A stretch of 64,000 nt of DNA, taken from positions 114,751 through 178,750 of the forward strand of contig CACYGX010000003.1 of the NCBI GenBank assembly GCA_902774055.1, read 5' to 3'. The translations under genes and the position numbers were made by a program. The DNA comes from an uncultured Bacteroidales bacterium (GTDB taxonomy: Bacteria; Bacteroidota; Bacteroidia; Bacteroidales; Muribaculaceae). The stretch's first letter is position 1. Each line of letters starts with the position of its first letter. The notes under the pieces are model-generated. The model made no database searches and was not told the DNA's origin. It saw only the letters and a program-made list of their open reading frames with translations. Below are positions 14,597 to 22,198 of the stretch, one piece after another.

Positions 14597-17485
14597 TTAT
14601 CGGGTGTTGCGGGCTTGGGTGGGCGTCATGCCGTAGTGCTGGCGGAACACGCGCGAGAAATAGGCGACATCCACAAATCCGCATTGTTCGGCAATATCGC
14701 CAACGAGCATGTCGGGGTGCTGACGCAACAGGGCCAAAGCCTTCTCCATGCGCAATTGGGTAATGCGGGCGACCACATTCTTGCCGGTGATAGTCTGCAC
14801 CTTGCGGCGCATGGCGCTCTCTCCCATCCTGAGGGCTACAGCCACCTTATCCATGTCAATGCGGCTGGCACCCTTGGCCACCTGTTCGCCGACCAGTTCA
14901 TCAAACCGATTGATAAAGGCTTGGTCATCATCGGTGACAGAGGCTCCCTGAACCGGCGACTGGGTGTCCAGTGATTTATTTAAAGTATCACTATAATGTT
15001 CGATAGACATCCTTCTGTTTTCCAATAATCTTGTCGCGAAAGCAACCATTTCCTCGCTGATAAAGGGCTTGACCATATAGACATCAGCGCCAGCCTTGAT
15101 GCCACGTATGCGGTCCTCCTTGCTGGTGCGGGCGCTGAGCATGATGATGGGAATGTGACGCAACTGTCGGGACTGACGCACACGGCGACACAATTCACAG
15201 CCGTCAAACGCAGGCATCTTCACGTCGGTAACAATCAGGTCTGGGATGAGGTCAAGGGCCCGCGCCAGGCCCTGCTCGCCGTCCGAGGCATAGTGCACCA
15301 CAAACATCTTCTCCAGCGTGTGGCCAACCAGCTGAGCAACGTCGCCATGGTCCTCGACGACCAGCACGACAGGGCGATCACCATTCTCATCGCATTCCAC
15401 CGTGGATGGAGTGACCTGCGTGACATGCCGTTTGGGTCTTATTTTCAGCACCGGGTCCACAATTTCGCCTAAACGCGACTTCAGATCCTTGTCATGCCTG
15501 AACGGTAGCGTCACAGTGAATACCGAGCCGACATCCTTCTCGCTCTCGACATCCACCCAGCCTCCCAGAGCCATGGCCATGTCGCGCACGACCGTCAAAC
15601 CGATACCCACGCCCTCGATGAGCTGATCGGCGACAGCACCACGGTAGAAGGGCTCAAACACATGTGGCAGGTCGGTCTGTGAAATGCCCATTCCGTTGTC
15701 TGCCACCCTGATGATGAGCGCATCCTTTTCCTGCCTGGTAGTGACTGTAATCTTGCTGAAATCACGGCTGTAGTTGATGGCATTCTCGACAAGGTTGCCG
15801 ACGATGGTGCTCAAGTAGCTGGGCACGGCATCCATCTCGATGTCCTTCTCTCGTGACGTGTAAGTGAGCTCGATATTGCGGTCCACACAACGCTCACGGT
15901 AACTCTCGATGATCATGCGGATGAAGGGCACCACATTACCCGTGCGCCAATCCAGGCCGCTGATGGCGCTGCGCACACTACCCACCTCCAGGATGCGGTC
16001 CACCAAATCTAACAGGTTATTTCCTTGACGGTCAATCACCTCGAGATCATCAACCGTCTCGGGACTGAGTTGGTAATTAGACGACTTAGCACGACGGTCA
16101 ATGCTGTCAATGGATCCCATGATAGCCGTCAAGGGGGTGCGCAGGCGGTGCACCACATTGGTGAAGAAGAGCGAGCGGGTCTCCTCGATTTGGCGCATCA
16201 CGCGCTGGGTGCGCGAACGCACACGCATGGCATAGACCAGCGAGACGATAATCGCTCCCGCCATGAGCGACACGAGCACACCGAACACAATCATCATGTT
16301 GCGCATGCGCTTCAGGCGCGCGATATCATTGTTGAGCACATCCACTTCGCCGCTTTTGAGGCTGCGCTCATAGTTGATGCGCAGGGTGCGCATCTCGTCG
16401 GTTTTCTCTGGGCCGTTGATGCTGTCGGTCAGTTCTTGGCTGTGGACATAGTATTTCAACGCCTCGTCGGGACGGCCCTCGAGCAGCGCCAGTTCATAGT
16501 GATGCTTATAGGCTTTGGCCTGGTGGTCCTTGCTGTTGATGCGCAGAGCCTCGGCCTCGGCCTGCATCACATAGTCCCTGGCCTCTGACTCCTCTCCCAG
16601 CAACACACACACGCTGGAGAGTGCCAGGCACGATTCCAGCCAGTGCCAATTGTCCAATCCCGCCAAGCCTTCATAGGCCTTCTTGTATTCCTCCTTGGCA
16701 TGAGAGAATCGGCGTTCGGCCTCGTAGAGCTTGCCAATGTGCAGGTGGCACAACGCTATGCCCTTATCGATGCCTCCCAACCTGTTGAACTCCATCGCCT
16801 TACGGTAATAGAACCATGCCGAATCCAAATCATTCTGGCAGCACTTGATATAACCCAAATTGGAGTAATTCATAGCCATGCCCACATTACTGCCCAGTTT
16901 CACTTCATCGGCAAGCGCCTGGCGAAGCAGGCTGTCGGCAGTGGCGTAGTTATGCATGTCAATCTCGATCTTGCCAATGCCGTTAAGCGCGACGGCGCGG
17001 CTATCGATGGCCTCGTCGCTCTCGTGGTCGCTATAGGCGTCACAGAGCCTCAACGCATCGTAGTAATACTTATAGCCCTTACTCAACTCTCCCAATCGGC
17101 GGTAATTGGCAGCGATATTACTCAACGCATCAATCATCACGATGGTGTCAGGCAATTCGCTTGCCACGTCAAGGCATCTGTTGTGCGTAGCAATAGCCTT
17201 GTCAAACTGGCAATTATCGCGCAGCATACCGCCCTGACGCTTCAACGCCAGCATCTCGCCCACGGCATCGTCATCATCGTGATAGCGTTGGGCCATCGCA
17301 GCCAACGAGTCCACATCGGTAATGGTCCGCATCAGGCTGTCAACCTGGGCATAGTGTGTATTTTCGCCATGGGCCGAAGCATTCTCTTGCCGCTTGCAAG
17401 AGCAGAGCAGCACACCGGCTGTCACCACCGTCATCAGGGCGAAGGCAACGGCACGCCGGCAATATAGAGTCAAGTCATTAATCAT
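14597..17485 (-). CDS. Hybrid two-component regulator: TPR sensor, histidine kinase, receiver and AraC DNA-binding domain in one chain
   Basis: A 962-residue one-chain signalling protein. An N-terminal export signal ends in LLCSCKRQ (possible lipobox). Tetratricopeptide-like repeats fill about residues 60-340. A membrane helix lies near 398-420. The dimerisation/phosphoacceptor box FFTNVVHRLRTPLTAI has its histidine near 441. ATPase boxes are NLVENAINYS and DNGMGIS. The receiver domain has acidic residues in VVEDHGD and the phosphoacceptor Asp in LIVTDVKMP (near 752). The C-terminal AraC helix-turn-helix (about 880-962) ends with GFVDVAYFSRVFRQHYG. It thus resembles Bacteroides hybrid two-component systems but has a TPR sensor instead of the usual Y_Y_Y propeller. 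Its target genes are not evident; no polysaccharide-utilisation genes lie adjacent. Confidence 0.92.
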   Translation of the reverse strand: MINDLTLYCRRAVAFALMTVVTAGVLLCSCKRQENASAHGENTHYAQVDSLMRTITDVDSLAAMAQRYHDDDDAVGEMLALKRQGGMLRDNCQFDKAIATHNRCLDVASELPDTIVMIDALSNIAANYRRLGELSKGYKYYYDALRLCDAYSDHESDEAIDSRAVALNGIGKIEIDMHNYATADSLLRQALADEVKLGSNVGMAMNYSNLGYIKCCQNDLDSAWFYYRKAMEFNRLGGIDKGIALCHLHIGKLYEAERRFSHAKEEYKKAYEGLAGLDNWHWLESCLALSSVCVLLGEESEARDYVMQAEAEALRINSKDHQAKAYKHHYELALLEGRPDEALKYYVHSQELTDSINGPEKTDEMRTLRINYERSLKSGEVDVLNNDIARLKRMRNMMIVFGVLVSLMAGAIIVSLVYAMRVRSRTQRVMRQIEETRSLFFTNVVHRLRTPLTAIMGSIDSIDRRAKSSNYQLSPETVDDLEVIDRQGNNLLDLVDRILEVGSVRSAISGLDWRTGNVVPFIRMIIESYRERCVDRNIELTYTSREKDIEMDAVPSYLSTIVGNLVENAINYSRDFSKITVTTRQEKDALIIRVADNGMGISQTDLPHVFEPFYRGAVADQLIEGVGIGLTVVRDMAMALGGWVDVESEKDVGSVFTVTLPFRHDKDLKSRLGEIVDPVLKIRPKRHVTQVTPSTVECDENGDRPVVLVVEDHGDVAQLVGHTLEKMFVVHYASDGEQGLARALDLIPDLIVTDVKMPAFDGCELCRRVRQSRQLRHIPIIMLSARTSKEDRIRGIKAGADVYMVKPFISEEMVAFATRLLENRRMSIEHYSDTLNKSLDTQSPVQGASVTDDDQAFINRFDELVGEQVAKGASRIDMDKVAVALRMGESAMRRKVQTITGKNVVARITQLRMEKALALLRQHPDMLVGDIAEQCGFVDVAYFSRVFRQHYGMTPTQARNTR

Positions 17486-17692
17486 ATAGGCATTTCTCCA
17501 TTTAAAATGAGGTCCTTTTTGATTATATCCCGCAAAATTAAGATTTTTTTTCGAAACACGGGGTTTTCACCTAATTTAAATTTTCAGCGGTCGCAGGTCA
17601 GTTACCGTTATCAATAGCAGCCGTCAAGCCCCTTTTTTCACTCTACACTCATTTTTTGACACCAAGTGGCAAGTGTTCTCAACTAAAATGTG

Positions 17693-17700
17693 TAACTTTG
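17693..17700 (+). promoter_or_regulatory. -7 promoter box for the DUF4199-glycosyltransferase operon
   Basis: TAACTTTG matches the consensus exactly. The first ATG of the operon is 9 nt downstream at 17710, giving an almost leaderless mRNA and deciding against the in-frame ATG at 17656. Confidence 0.65.
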
Positions 17701-17709
17701 CAGTTTGTA

Positions 17710-18258
17710 ATGATGGAACACGAAGCGAAAAAGAGCATCTACCAGCGAGCAGGCGAATGGGGCGTACCTTTTGGCCTGTACCTGTCGTGCATGGCAGCGG
17801 CATCGATCTATGCCGACATGTTCACTCCGCTGTCCATCGTCTTCCTAGCGCTGTTGCTGGCGACCCCAGTGGTGGTGTACAGTTTCCAGCGGCGCAAGTT
17901 CATCGAGGACGACGGATTCACAGAGTATGCCGGCCTGTGGATGCTGGGCATCATGCTTTTTCTGCTCGGCGCCGTGATCGCGAGCCTTGTCGTCTATCTG
18001 GTGCTGCAATACCTGCGACCGGACTATATCTATGACCAGGCCCGCCTTGTCATCGAGACCTACAGCAAGGTGCCCGAGATGCGCGATAACGAGATGCTGC
18101 GCGTGGTGCAGCGCATGGTGGACGAGAAACTGCTGCCCACACCCATCGAGATGGTACTCAACGTGTACTGGTTCATCACCTTTGGCGGGTCGCTATTGAG
18201 CGCCCTGACTGCCCTGGTTGCGCAACGCACCCTGCCCAAGTATCGAAAGAAAATGTAA
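17710..18258 (+). CDS. DUF4199 family membrane protein
   Basis: A 182-residue protein with four predicted membrane helices: residues about 17-33, 38-55 (PLSIVFLALLLATPVVVYSF), 77-104 (LWMLGIMLFLLGAVIASLVV) and 150-170. Between the last two is a periplasmic or cytoplasmic charged segment (YDQARLVIETYSKVPEMRDN). This is the layout of the Bacteroidetes DUF4199 family. Members typically sit directly upstream of a DPM1/GtrB-like glycosyltransferase, as here (35 bp gap), which suggests a part in lipid-linked sugar transfer; the actual role is not known. The start is either the ATG at 17710 or the adjacent one at 17713. Confidence 0.8.
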   Translation: MMEHEAKKSIYQRAGEWGVPFGLYLSCMAAASIYADMFTPLSIVFLALLLATPVVVYSFQRRKFIEDDGFTEYAGLWMLGIMLFLLGAVIASLVVYLVLQYLRPDYIYDQARLVIETYSKVPEMRDNEMLRVVQRMVDEKLLPTPIEMVLNVYWFITFGGSLLSALTALVAQRTLPKYRKKM

Positions 18259-18293
18259 AAAATATATTGAAATTGTAGAGAAAAAGATATCAA

Positions 18294-19340
18294 ATGGACA
18301 TTTCAGTAGTAATACCACTGTATAACGAGGCTGAGTCACTGCCCGAGCTCGCAGAATGGATTGAGCGTGTCATGGAGGAGAACAAATTCTCCTACGAGGT
18401 GCTGTTTATCAACGATGGCAGCACCGACGACTCGTGGAATGTCATCAAGGAACTCAACAGCCGCAATCCCCGATTGAAAGGGGTATCCTTTCGCCGCAAC
18501 TACGGCAAGTCCCCGGCACTGAACACGGGATTTGAGCGGGCTCAAGGCGACGTGGTCATCACCATGGATGCCGACCTGCAGGACAGTCCTGACGAGATCC
18601 CTGAACTCTACCGCATGATCACCCGTGACGGATATGACCTGGTGAGCGGATGGAAAAAGAAACGCTACGACCCGTTGAGCAAGACTATACCCACCAAGCT
18701 CTTTAACGCCACGGCGCGGCGCGTGAGCGGCATCCACAACCTGCACGACTTCAACTGCGGCCTCAAGGCCTACCGCAAGGAGGTCGTCAAGCACATCGAG
18801 GTCTATGGCGACATGCACCGCTACGTGCCCTATCTGGCCAAGAATGCCGGATTCACTCGCATTGGCGAGAAAGAGGTGCACCACCGCGCCCGCAAGTATG
18901 GCACGACTAAGTTCGGTCTCGACCGTTTTGTCAACGGCTATCTGGACCTGCTGACGCTATGGTTCCAGGCCAAGTTCGGCGTCAAGCCGATGCACTTCTT
19001 CGGCCTGCTGGGCAGCCTGATGTTCCTGCTGGGTTTCATCGCCGTTATCGTTGTCGGGGCTCTCAAGCTCTACTACATGCACAGCGGCCACAGCTACAGG
19101 CTTGTCACCGAATCGCCCTACTTCTATCTCTCGCTCACGTCGATGATCCTGGGCACCCAGCTGTTTCTGACGGGATTCCTGGGCGAACTCATCATTCGCC
19201 ACAGCAACGACCGCAACCATTATGAGATTGGCGACGAGACCACGGGTGGCGACAAGGCCCTGGAGGCACGTCATCGCGTGAACGACTTGCCCGATGCCAT
19301 CACAATAGACAAGCAACAGTCGACCTTAGACGCACAATGA
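18294..19340 (+). CDS. Family 2 glycosyltransferase, dolichyl/undecaprenyl-phosphate sugar transferase type
   Basis: A 348-residue membrane glycosyltransferase of the GtrB/DPM1/ArnC group, which moves a sugar from a nucleotide donor to a polyprenyl phosphate. The GT-A core is clear: VVIPLYNEAESLPEL at residues 5-19, INDGSTDDSW, and the metal-binding DAD at 92-94 in MDADLQDSP. The acceptor-side RRNYGKSPALNTGF and the YKYRKxxx-like HHRARKYGTTKFGL are also present. Two membrane helices follow at about 238-262 and 275-300, and the C-terminus (about 40 residues) is hydrophilic. It overlaps the next gene by 4 nt (ATGA). The sugar and the final acceptor cannot be told. Confidence 0.9.
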   Translation: MDISVVIPLYNEAESLPELAEWIERVMEENKFSYEVLFINDGSTDDSWNVIKELNSRNPRLKGVSFRRNYGKSPALNTGFERAQGDVVITMDADLQDSPDEIPELYRMITRDGYDLVSGWKKKRYDPLSKTIPTKLFNATARRVSGIHNLHDFNCGLKAYRKEVVKHIEVYGDMHRYVPYLAKNAGFTRIGEKEVHHRARKYGTTKFGLDRFVNGYLDLLTLWFQAKFGVKPMHFFGLLGSLMFLLGFIAVIVVGALKLYYMHSGHSYRLVTESPYFYLSLTSMILGTQLFLTGFLGELIIRHSNDRNHYEIGDETTGGDKALEARHRVNDLPDAITIDKQQSTLDAQ

Positions 19341-19834
19341 ACCGCCTGCCGCACTTAATCCTGGCATTGACACTCGCCCTGACACTGATCGGGACGGCGT
19401 GTAACGACGACAGCTGCTTTGAGAACGGTAGCAGCCTGCCGTTGGCCCAATGCTACATGGACGACGAGCAAGTGACGATTTCAGGACTCACCATCATGGG
19501 CATCGGCGCGCCTGGCGACAGCCTTCTTGTCGATTCCAGCGCGATCAAGGAGGTCTATCTGCCCCTGCGCGCCAGCGTGAATTCCACCAGTTTTGTCCTG
19601 AAACGATGGGGCATTCTCGACATCGAGAAAGTCGAGTTTCTTGACACCCTTACCATTGATTATGAGGCTATTGAGTTTTTCCACTCGGCCGAATGCGGGG
19701 CCATGTACAACTTCAACATCAAGCGAGTGACCTGCACCGACAACGCCATCGACTCGGTCACCCTTCTCACAACGCTAATCACCAATGCAATAGCGCCATC
19801 ACTGCGCATCCATTTCACTAACTTAAGCCAATGA
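19337..19834 (+). CDS. DUF6452 family lipoprotein
   Basis: A 165-residue lipoprotein with a signal ending in LIGTACNDDSC (Cys about residue 22). The rest is a compact beta-rich domain with the segments LPLRASVNSTSFVLKR and FFHSAECGAMYNFNIKRV, the latter typical of the Bacteroidales family DUF6452. A second cysteine pair (C27 and the Cys in AECGAMY) could form a disulfide. The gene overlaps the glycosyltransferase upstream and DUF6048 downstream by 4 nt each, so the products are probably made together, possibly as an envelope complex. Function unknown. Confidence 0.8.
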   Translation: MNRLPHLILALTLALTLIGTACNDDSCFENGSSLPLAQCYMDDEQVTISGLTIMGIGAPGDSLLVDSSAIKEVYLPLRASVNSTSFVLKRWGILDIEKVEFLDTLTIDYEAIEFFHSAECGAMYNFNIKRVTCTDNAIDSVTLLTTLITNAIAPSLRIHFTNLSQ

Positions 19835-20724
19835 TGAAGCATCACGTCACACACCTGCTACATGTCATCAAGAGGGCAATCCCGCTGGTGGCATTCTGCA
19901 TGCTTGTCACGCTCACGGCTACGGCCCAGGAGCCCGACAAGCGCCACGTGACGCCCGTCAAGCCCGAGACCAATCAGGTGAAGCCGCCACCCAAGGGCAC
20001 CGACGAGAAAATCATCCAGCAATACATCAGTGGCGACAGTGCCGCTGCCATTGCCGAGGCCCGCAAGGACTCGCTGCGCCGTGTCTATCACCACTACCCC
20101 AAAATCACTGATATATCTTTTGGCCTGAACATCGCCGAGCCCCTGTTTATGATCTTCGGCCAGCGGTACGCCAGTGCCGATGTGAGCGCCACGCTCAACA
20201 TGTGGAACCGCCTGCAGCCCACCGTCGAATTGGGTCTGGGATGGGCAAAATCCACGCCAGACGACATGAACTTCACCTACAAGGGCAAGCCTTCACCCTA
20301 TTTCAAGGTGGGTGCGAACTACAACTTCATGTTCAAGAACAGCCCTGACTATCAATTCATTATCGGTTTGAGGTTGGGCTTTAGCACGTTCTCCTACGAC
20401 GTGACCAACATCCATTACCGCAACAGTTACTGGAAAGAGTCGATCAACGGTGACATCACCGGCCAGCACTCCCATGCCCTGTGGGGCGAAGCGGGAGCCG
20501 GGCTCAAGGTGAAGTTGTGGGGACCCATTTCCATGGGATGGATGATACGTTACCACGGCATATTCAGCTACGGCAAGAGTGAGCATTCAACACCTTGGTT
20601 CATACCTGGTTACGGACCACGCAAGGGCTCTCTTGGCCTCTCCTTAGGCATCTACTACACCCTGCCCTGGCGCTCAAAGCCTCAAGACAAGGCCCCCAAC
20701 GACAGCATGACCGAAACGCCTTAA
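19831..20724 (+). CDS. DUF6048 family outer-membrane beta-barrel protein
   Basis: A 297-residue exported protein. A signal peptide (about residues 10-33, ending TATAQEP) is followed by a proline- and charge-rich linker (VKPETNQVKPPPKG) and then a beta-barrel of alternating strands (YFKVGANYNFMF, YQFIIGLRLGFSTFSY, LWGEAGAGLKVKL, MGWMIRYHGIF, GLSLGIYYTLPW). It matches the DUF6048 family that sits beside DUF6452 in Bacteroidales. The start codon overlaps the DUF6452 stop; ATG at 19831 and the next ATG at 19834 are both possible. With its neighbours it probably forms an envelope unit of unknown job. Confidence 0.8.
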   Translation: MMKHHVTHLLHVIKRAIPLVAFCMLVTLTATAQEPDKRHVTPVKPETNQVKPPPKGTDEKIIQQYISGDSAAAIAEARKDSLRRVYHHYPKITDISFGLNIAEPLFMIFGQRYASADVSATLNMWNRLQPTVELGLGWAKSTPDDMNFTYKGKPSPYFKVGANYNFMFKNSPDYQFIIGLRLGFSTFSYDVTNIHYRNSYWKESINGDITGQHSHALWGEAGAGLKVKLWGPISMGWMIRYHGIFSYGKSEHSTPWFIPGYGPRKGSLGLSLGIYYTLPWRSKPQDKAPNDSMTETP

Positions 20725-20740
20725 CCATCTACCTTCCAGC

Positions 20741-20875
20741 ATGATAAAGAGAACAACAAGAATCATTCGTCCTGGTGGCCGCATCCCAAAACTCACGCCA
20801 CCGGCACAGCCAGGCTGGTACAAACGGTTCAAGCAACTCGCATCGCTTGCCGACAAGCATTTCAAGATCAAATGA
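20741..20875 (+). CDS. Possible 44-residue basic peptide
   Basis: A short open frame begins 16 bp after the DUF6048 stop. It encodes 44 residues rich in Lys and Arg (MIKRTTRIIRPGG..., ending LADKHFKIK), with a PP/Trp-Tyr middle (TPPAQPGWYKRF). There is no obvious ribosome-binding site, which is common in Bacteroidetes. The close spacing and the strong base composition of the peptide suggest a real small gene at the end of the operon, but a chance frame cannot be excluded. Confidence 0.35.
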   Translation: MIKRTTRIIRPGGRIPKLTPPAQPGWYKRFKQLASLADKHFKIK

Positions 20876-21145
20876 AGCACTTTGCGGCCTTTTGTCATTT
20901 AAGCGCAAAAATTTCTTCGTTTTTTAAAAAAAATTTTGCCAGTTCAAAAAAAGTTCGTAATATTGTACTCTGAAAAGCGGGAGAAACGGCCTAAATTGCG
21001 TCCAATCTTCTCATTTTCAGTTATTTGTTTGTATAACTCCAACTCTTCCACTCCAAGAATTGTTGGGGAAGAAGTACAATTAAACGAGAACAAAACAACA
21101 AAAAATATTAATTAACATTATTACTAACAATTTAACTCATTTATT
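20876..21145 (+). promoter_or_regulatory. AT-rich leader region upstream of the 21146 gene
   Basis: This 270-bp stretch has no gene. A near-match promoter box TAATATTG (about 20958-20965) would give a leader of roughly 175 nt. The last 70 nt are very A-rich (AACAAAACAACAAAAAATAT near 21091), as is often seen ahead of well expressed genes in this group. Confidence 0.35.
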
Positions 21146-22126
21146 ATGAAGATTAAAAATTTACTTCTTTTTGCAGCTGCTGCTTCGCTGAGCATTTCTG
21201 CTTTCGCTGACGAGAAGGCTACTGGCGAGTTGGCATTTCAGGCAGACGGCACTCCCGCTATGGTAGGTCAAACCACCAACGACCACCTGTTTGTTCGTGG
21301 TGACTATGATGACTCGGGTGCTATGCTGACTCTCGACAACAGTGTTTCCTTCAAGAATGGTTCTCCCCAAGTTGTAGCCCTTTGGTTAGACGATGATGAG
21401 ATTTATCTGAATGACAAGGTTCAGGCTCTGACTCCCGTTGCTTGTGACGAGGACGGCAATCTGTACAATGAGATTACTTATAACTCAGCTCAGCTTGACA
21501 TCTATCTGCCCATGAGCATGCAGTTAGTAACCCATAAGTTCCCCGGTGAGAACAGGAAAGTAAAAGCTGCTCAGGGCGACCGCATGCCTTGGGATGCATC
21601 TATTGACTGGTCAGACAAAGGCACCAAGGAAATTGACGGTATGACTTACCACGTTTACACCCTTGTTATTAGCAACACCCAGAACGACTATTGCCACTTC
21701 TCTGGCAAGGATGGTGAGATGTACGCTGAGAGCGGCGCCCTGAAGAAGGACGACGCTGCTCTGCTGTTCATTGCTGTTCAGAACGACAATCAGGATCAGG
21801 CCGAGGGCCGTCTCGCTCAGGATATGATTCTCGCAAACCAAGAGTTTGGTTTCCGTGAGGCCCTGATCGCAGGTTGGACTCCCAACGACTACCGCTTCAT
21901 CTATGGTGAGGGTGGTAACAACGAGAGCCAGCGCTTCCAGTACTACAACCGCGTTGCTCTGTATGGCAGCACCAGCGTTGTTGAGAACCTGGCCGAGAAG
22001 ACCATCAGCAGTGTGAAGTACTACAACGTTGCCGGTATGGAGAGCAACGTTCCCTTCGACGGTGTTAACATCGAGGTTACCACCTACAACGATGGTACTA
22101 CCCACACCTGCAAGGTGATCAAGTAA
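21146..22126 (+). CDS. Secreted protein with Bacteroidales C-terminal tail
   Basis: A 326-residue exported protein with a classic signal peptide ending SISAFADEK (about residue 23). The middle is a beta-rich acidic region (LWLDDDEIYLNDKVQALTP, LDIYLPMSMQLV) followed by a part with FSGKDGEMYAESGALKKDDA. The C-terminus ISSVKYYNVAGMESN...TTYNDGTTHTCKVIK is the same type of tail as in the 9834 and 31002 products, though the body of the protein is unrelated to them. Codon use is shifted towards GTT/GCT/GGT as in the 9834 gene, pointing to strong expression. No catalytic motif is recognised. Confidence 0.75.
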   Translation: MKIKNLLLFAAAASLSISAFADEKATGELAFQADGTPAMVGQTTNDHLFVRGDYDDSGAMLTLDNSVSFKNGSPQVVALWLDDDEIYLNDKVQALTPVACDEDGNLYNEITYNSAQLDIYLPMSMQLVTHKFPGENRKVKAAQGDRMPWDASIDWSDKGTKEIDGMTYHVYTLVISNTQNDYCHFSGKDGEMYAESGALKKDDAALLFIAVQNDNQDQAEGRLAQDMILANQEFGFREALIAGWTPNDYRFIYGEGGNNESQRFQYYNRVALYGSTSVVENLAEKTISSVKYYNVAGMESNVPFDGVNIEVTTYNDGTTHTCKVIK

Positions 22127-22152
22127 GAAATACACTTATTTGAAATATAAAT

Positions 22153-22187
22153 AAAAAACCGCGGGCTTTGAGCCTGCGGTTTTTTTT
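22153..22187. terminator. Bidirectional terminator between the secreted-protein and terminase genes
   Basis: CCGCGGGC (22159-22166) pairs with GCCTGCGG (22172-22179) around TTTGA, with one mismatch. An A6 run lies on the left and a T8 run on the right, so the hairpin works for both convergent genes. Confidence 0.85.
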
Positions 22188-22198
22188 ACGCCCCTACT

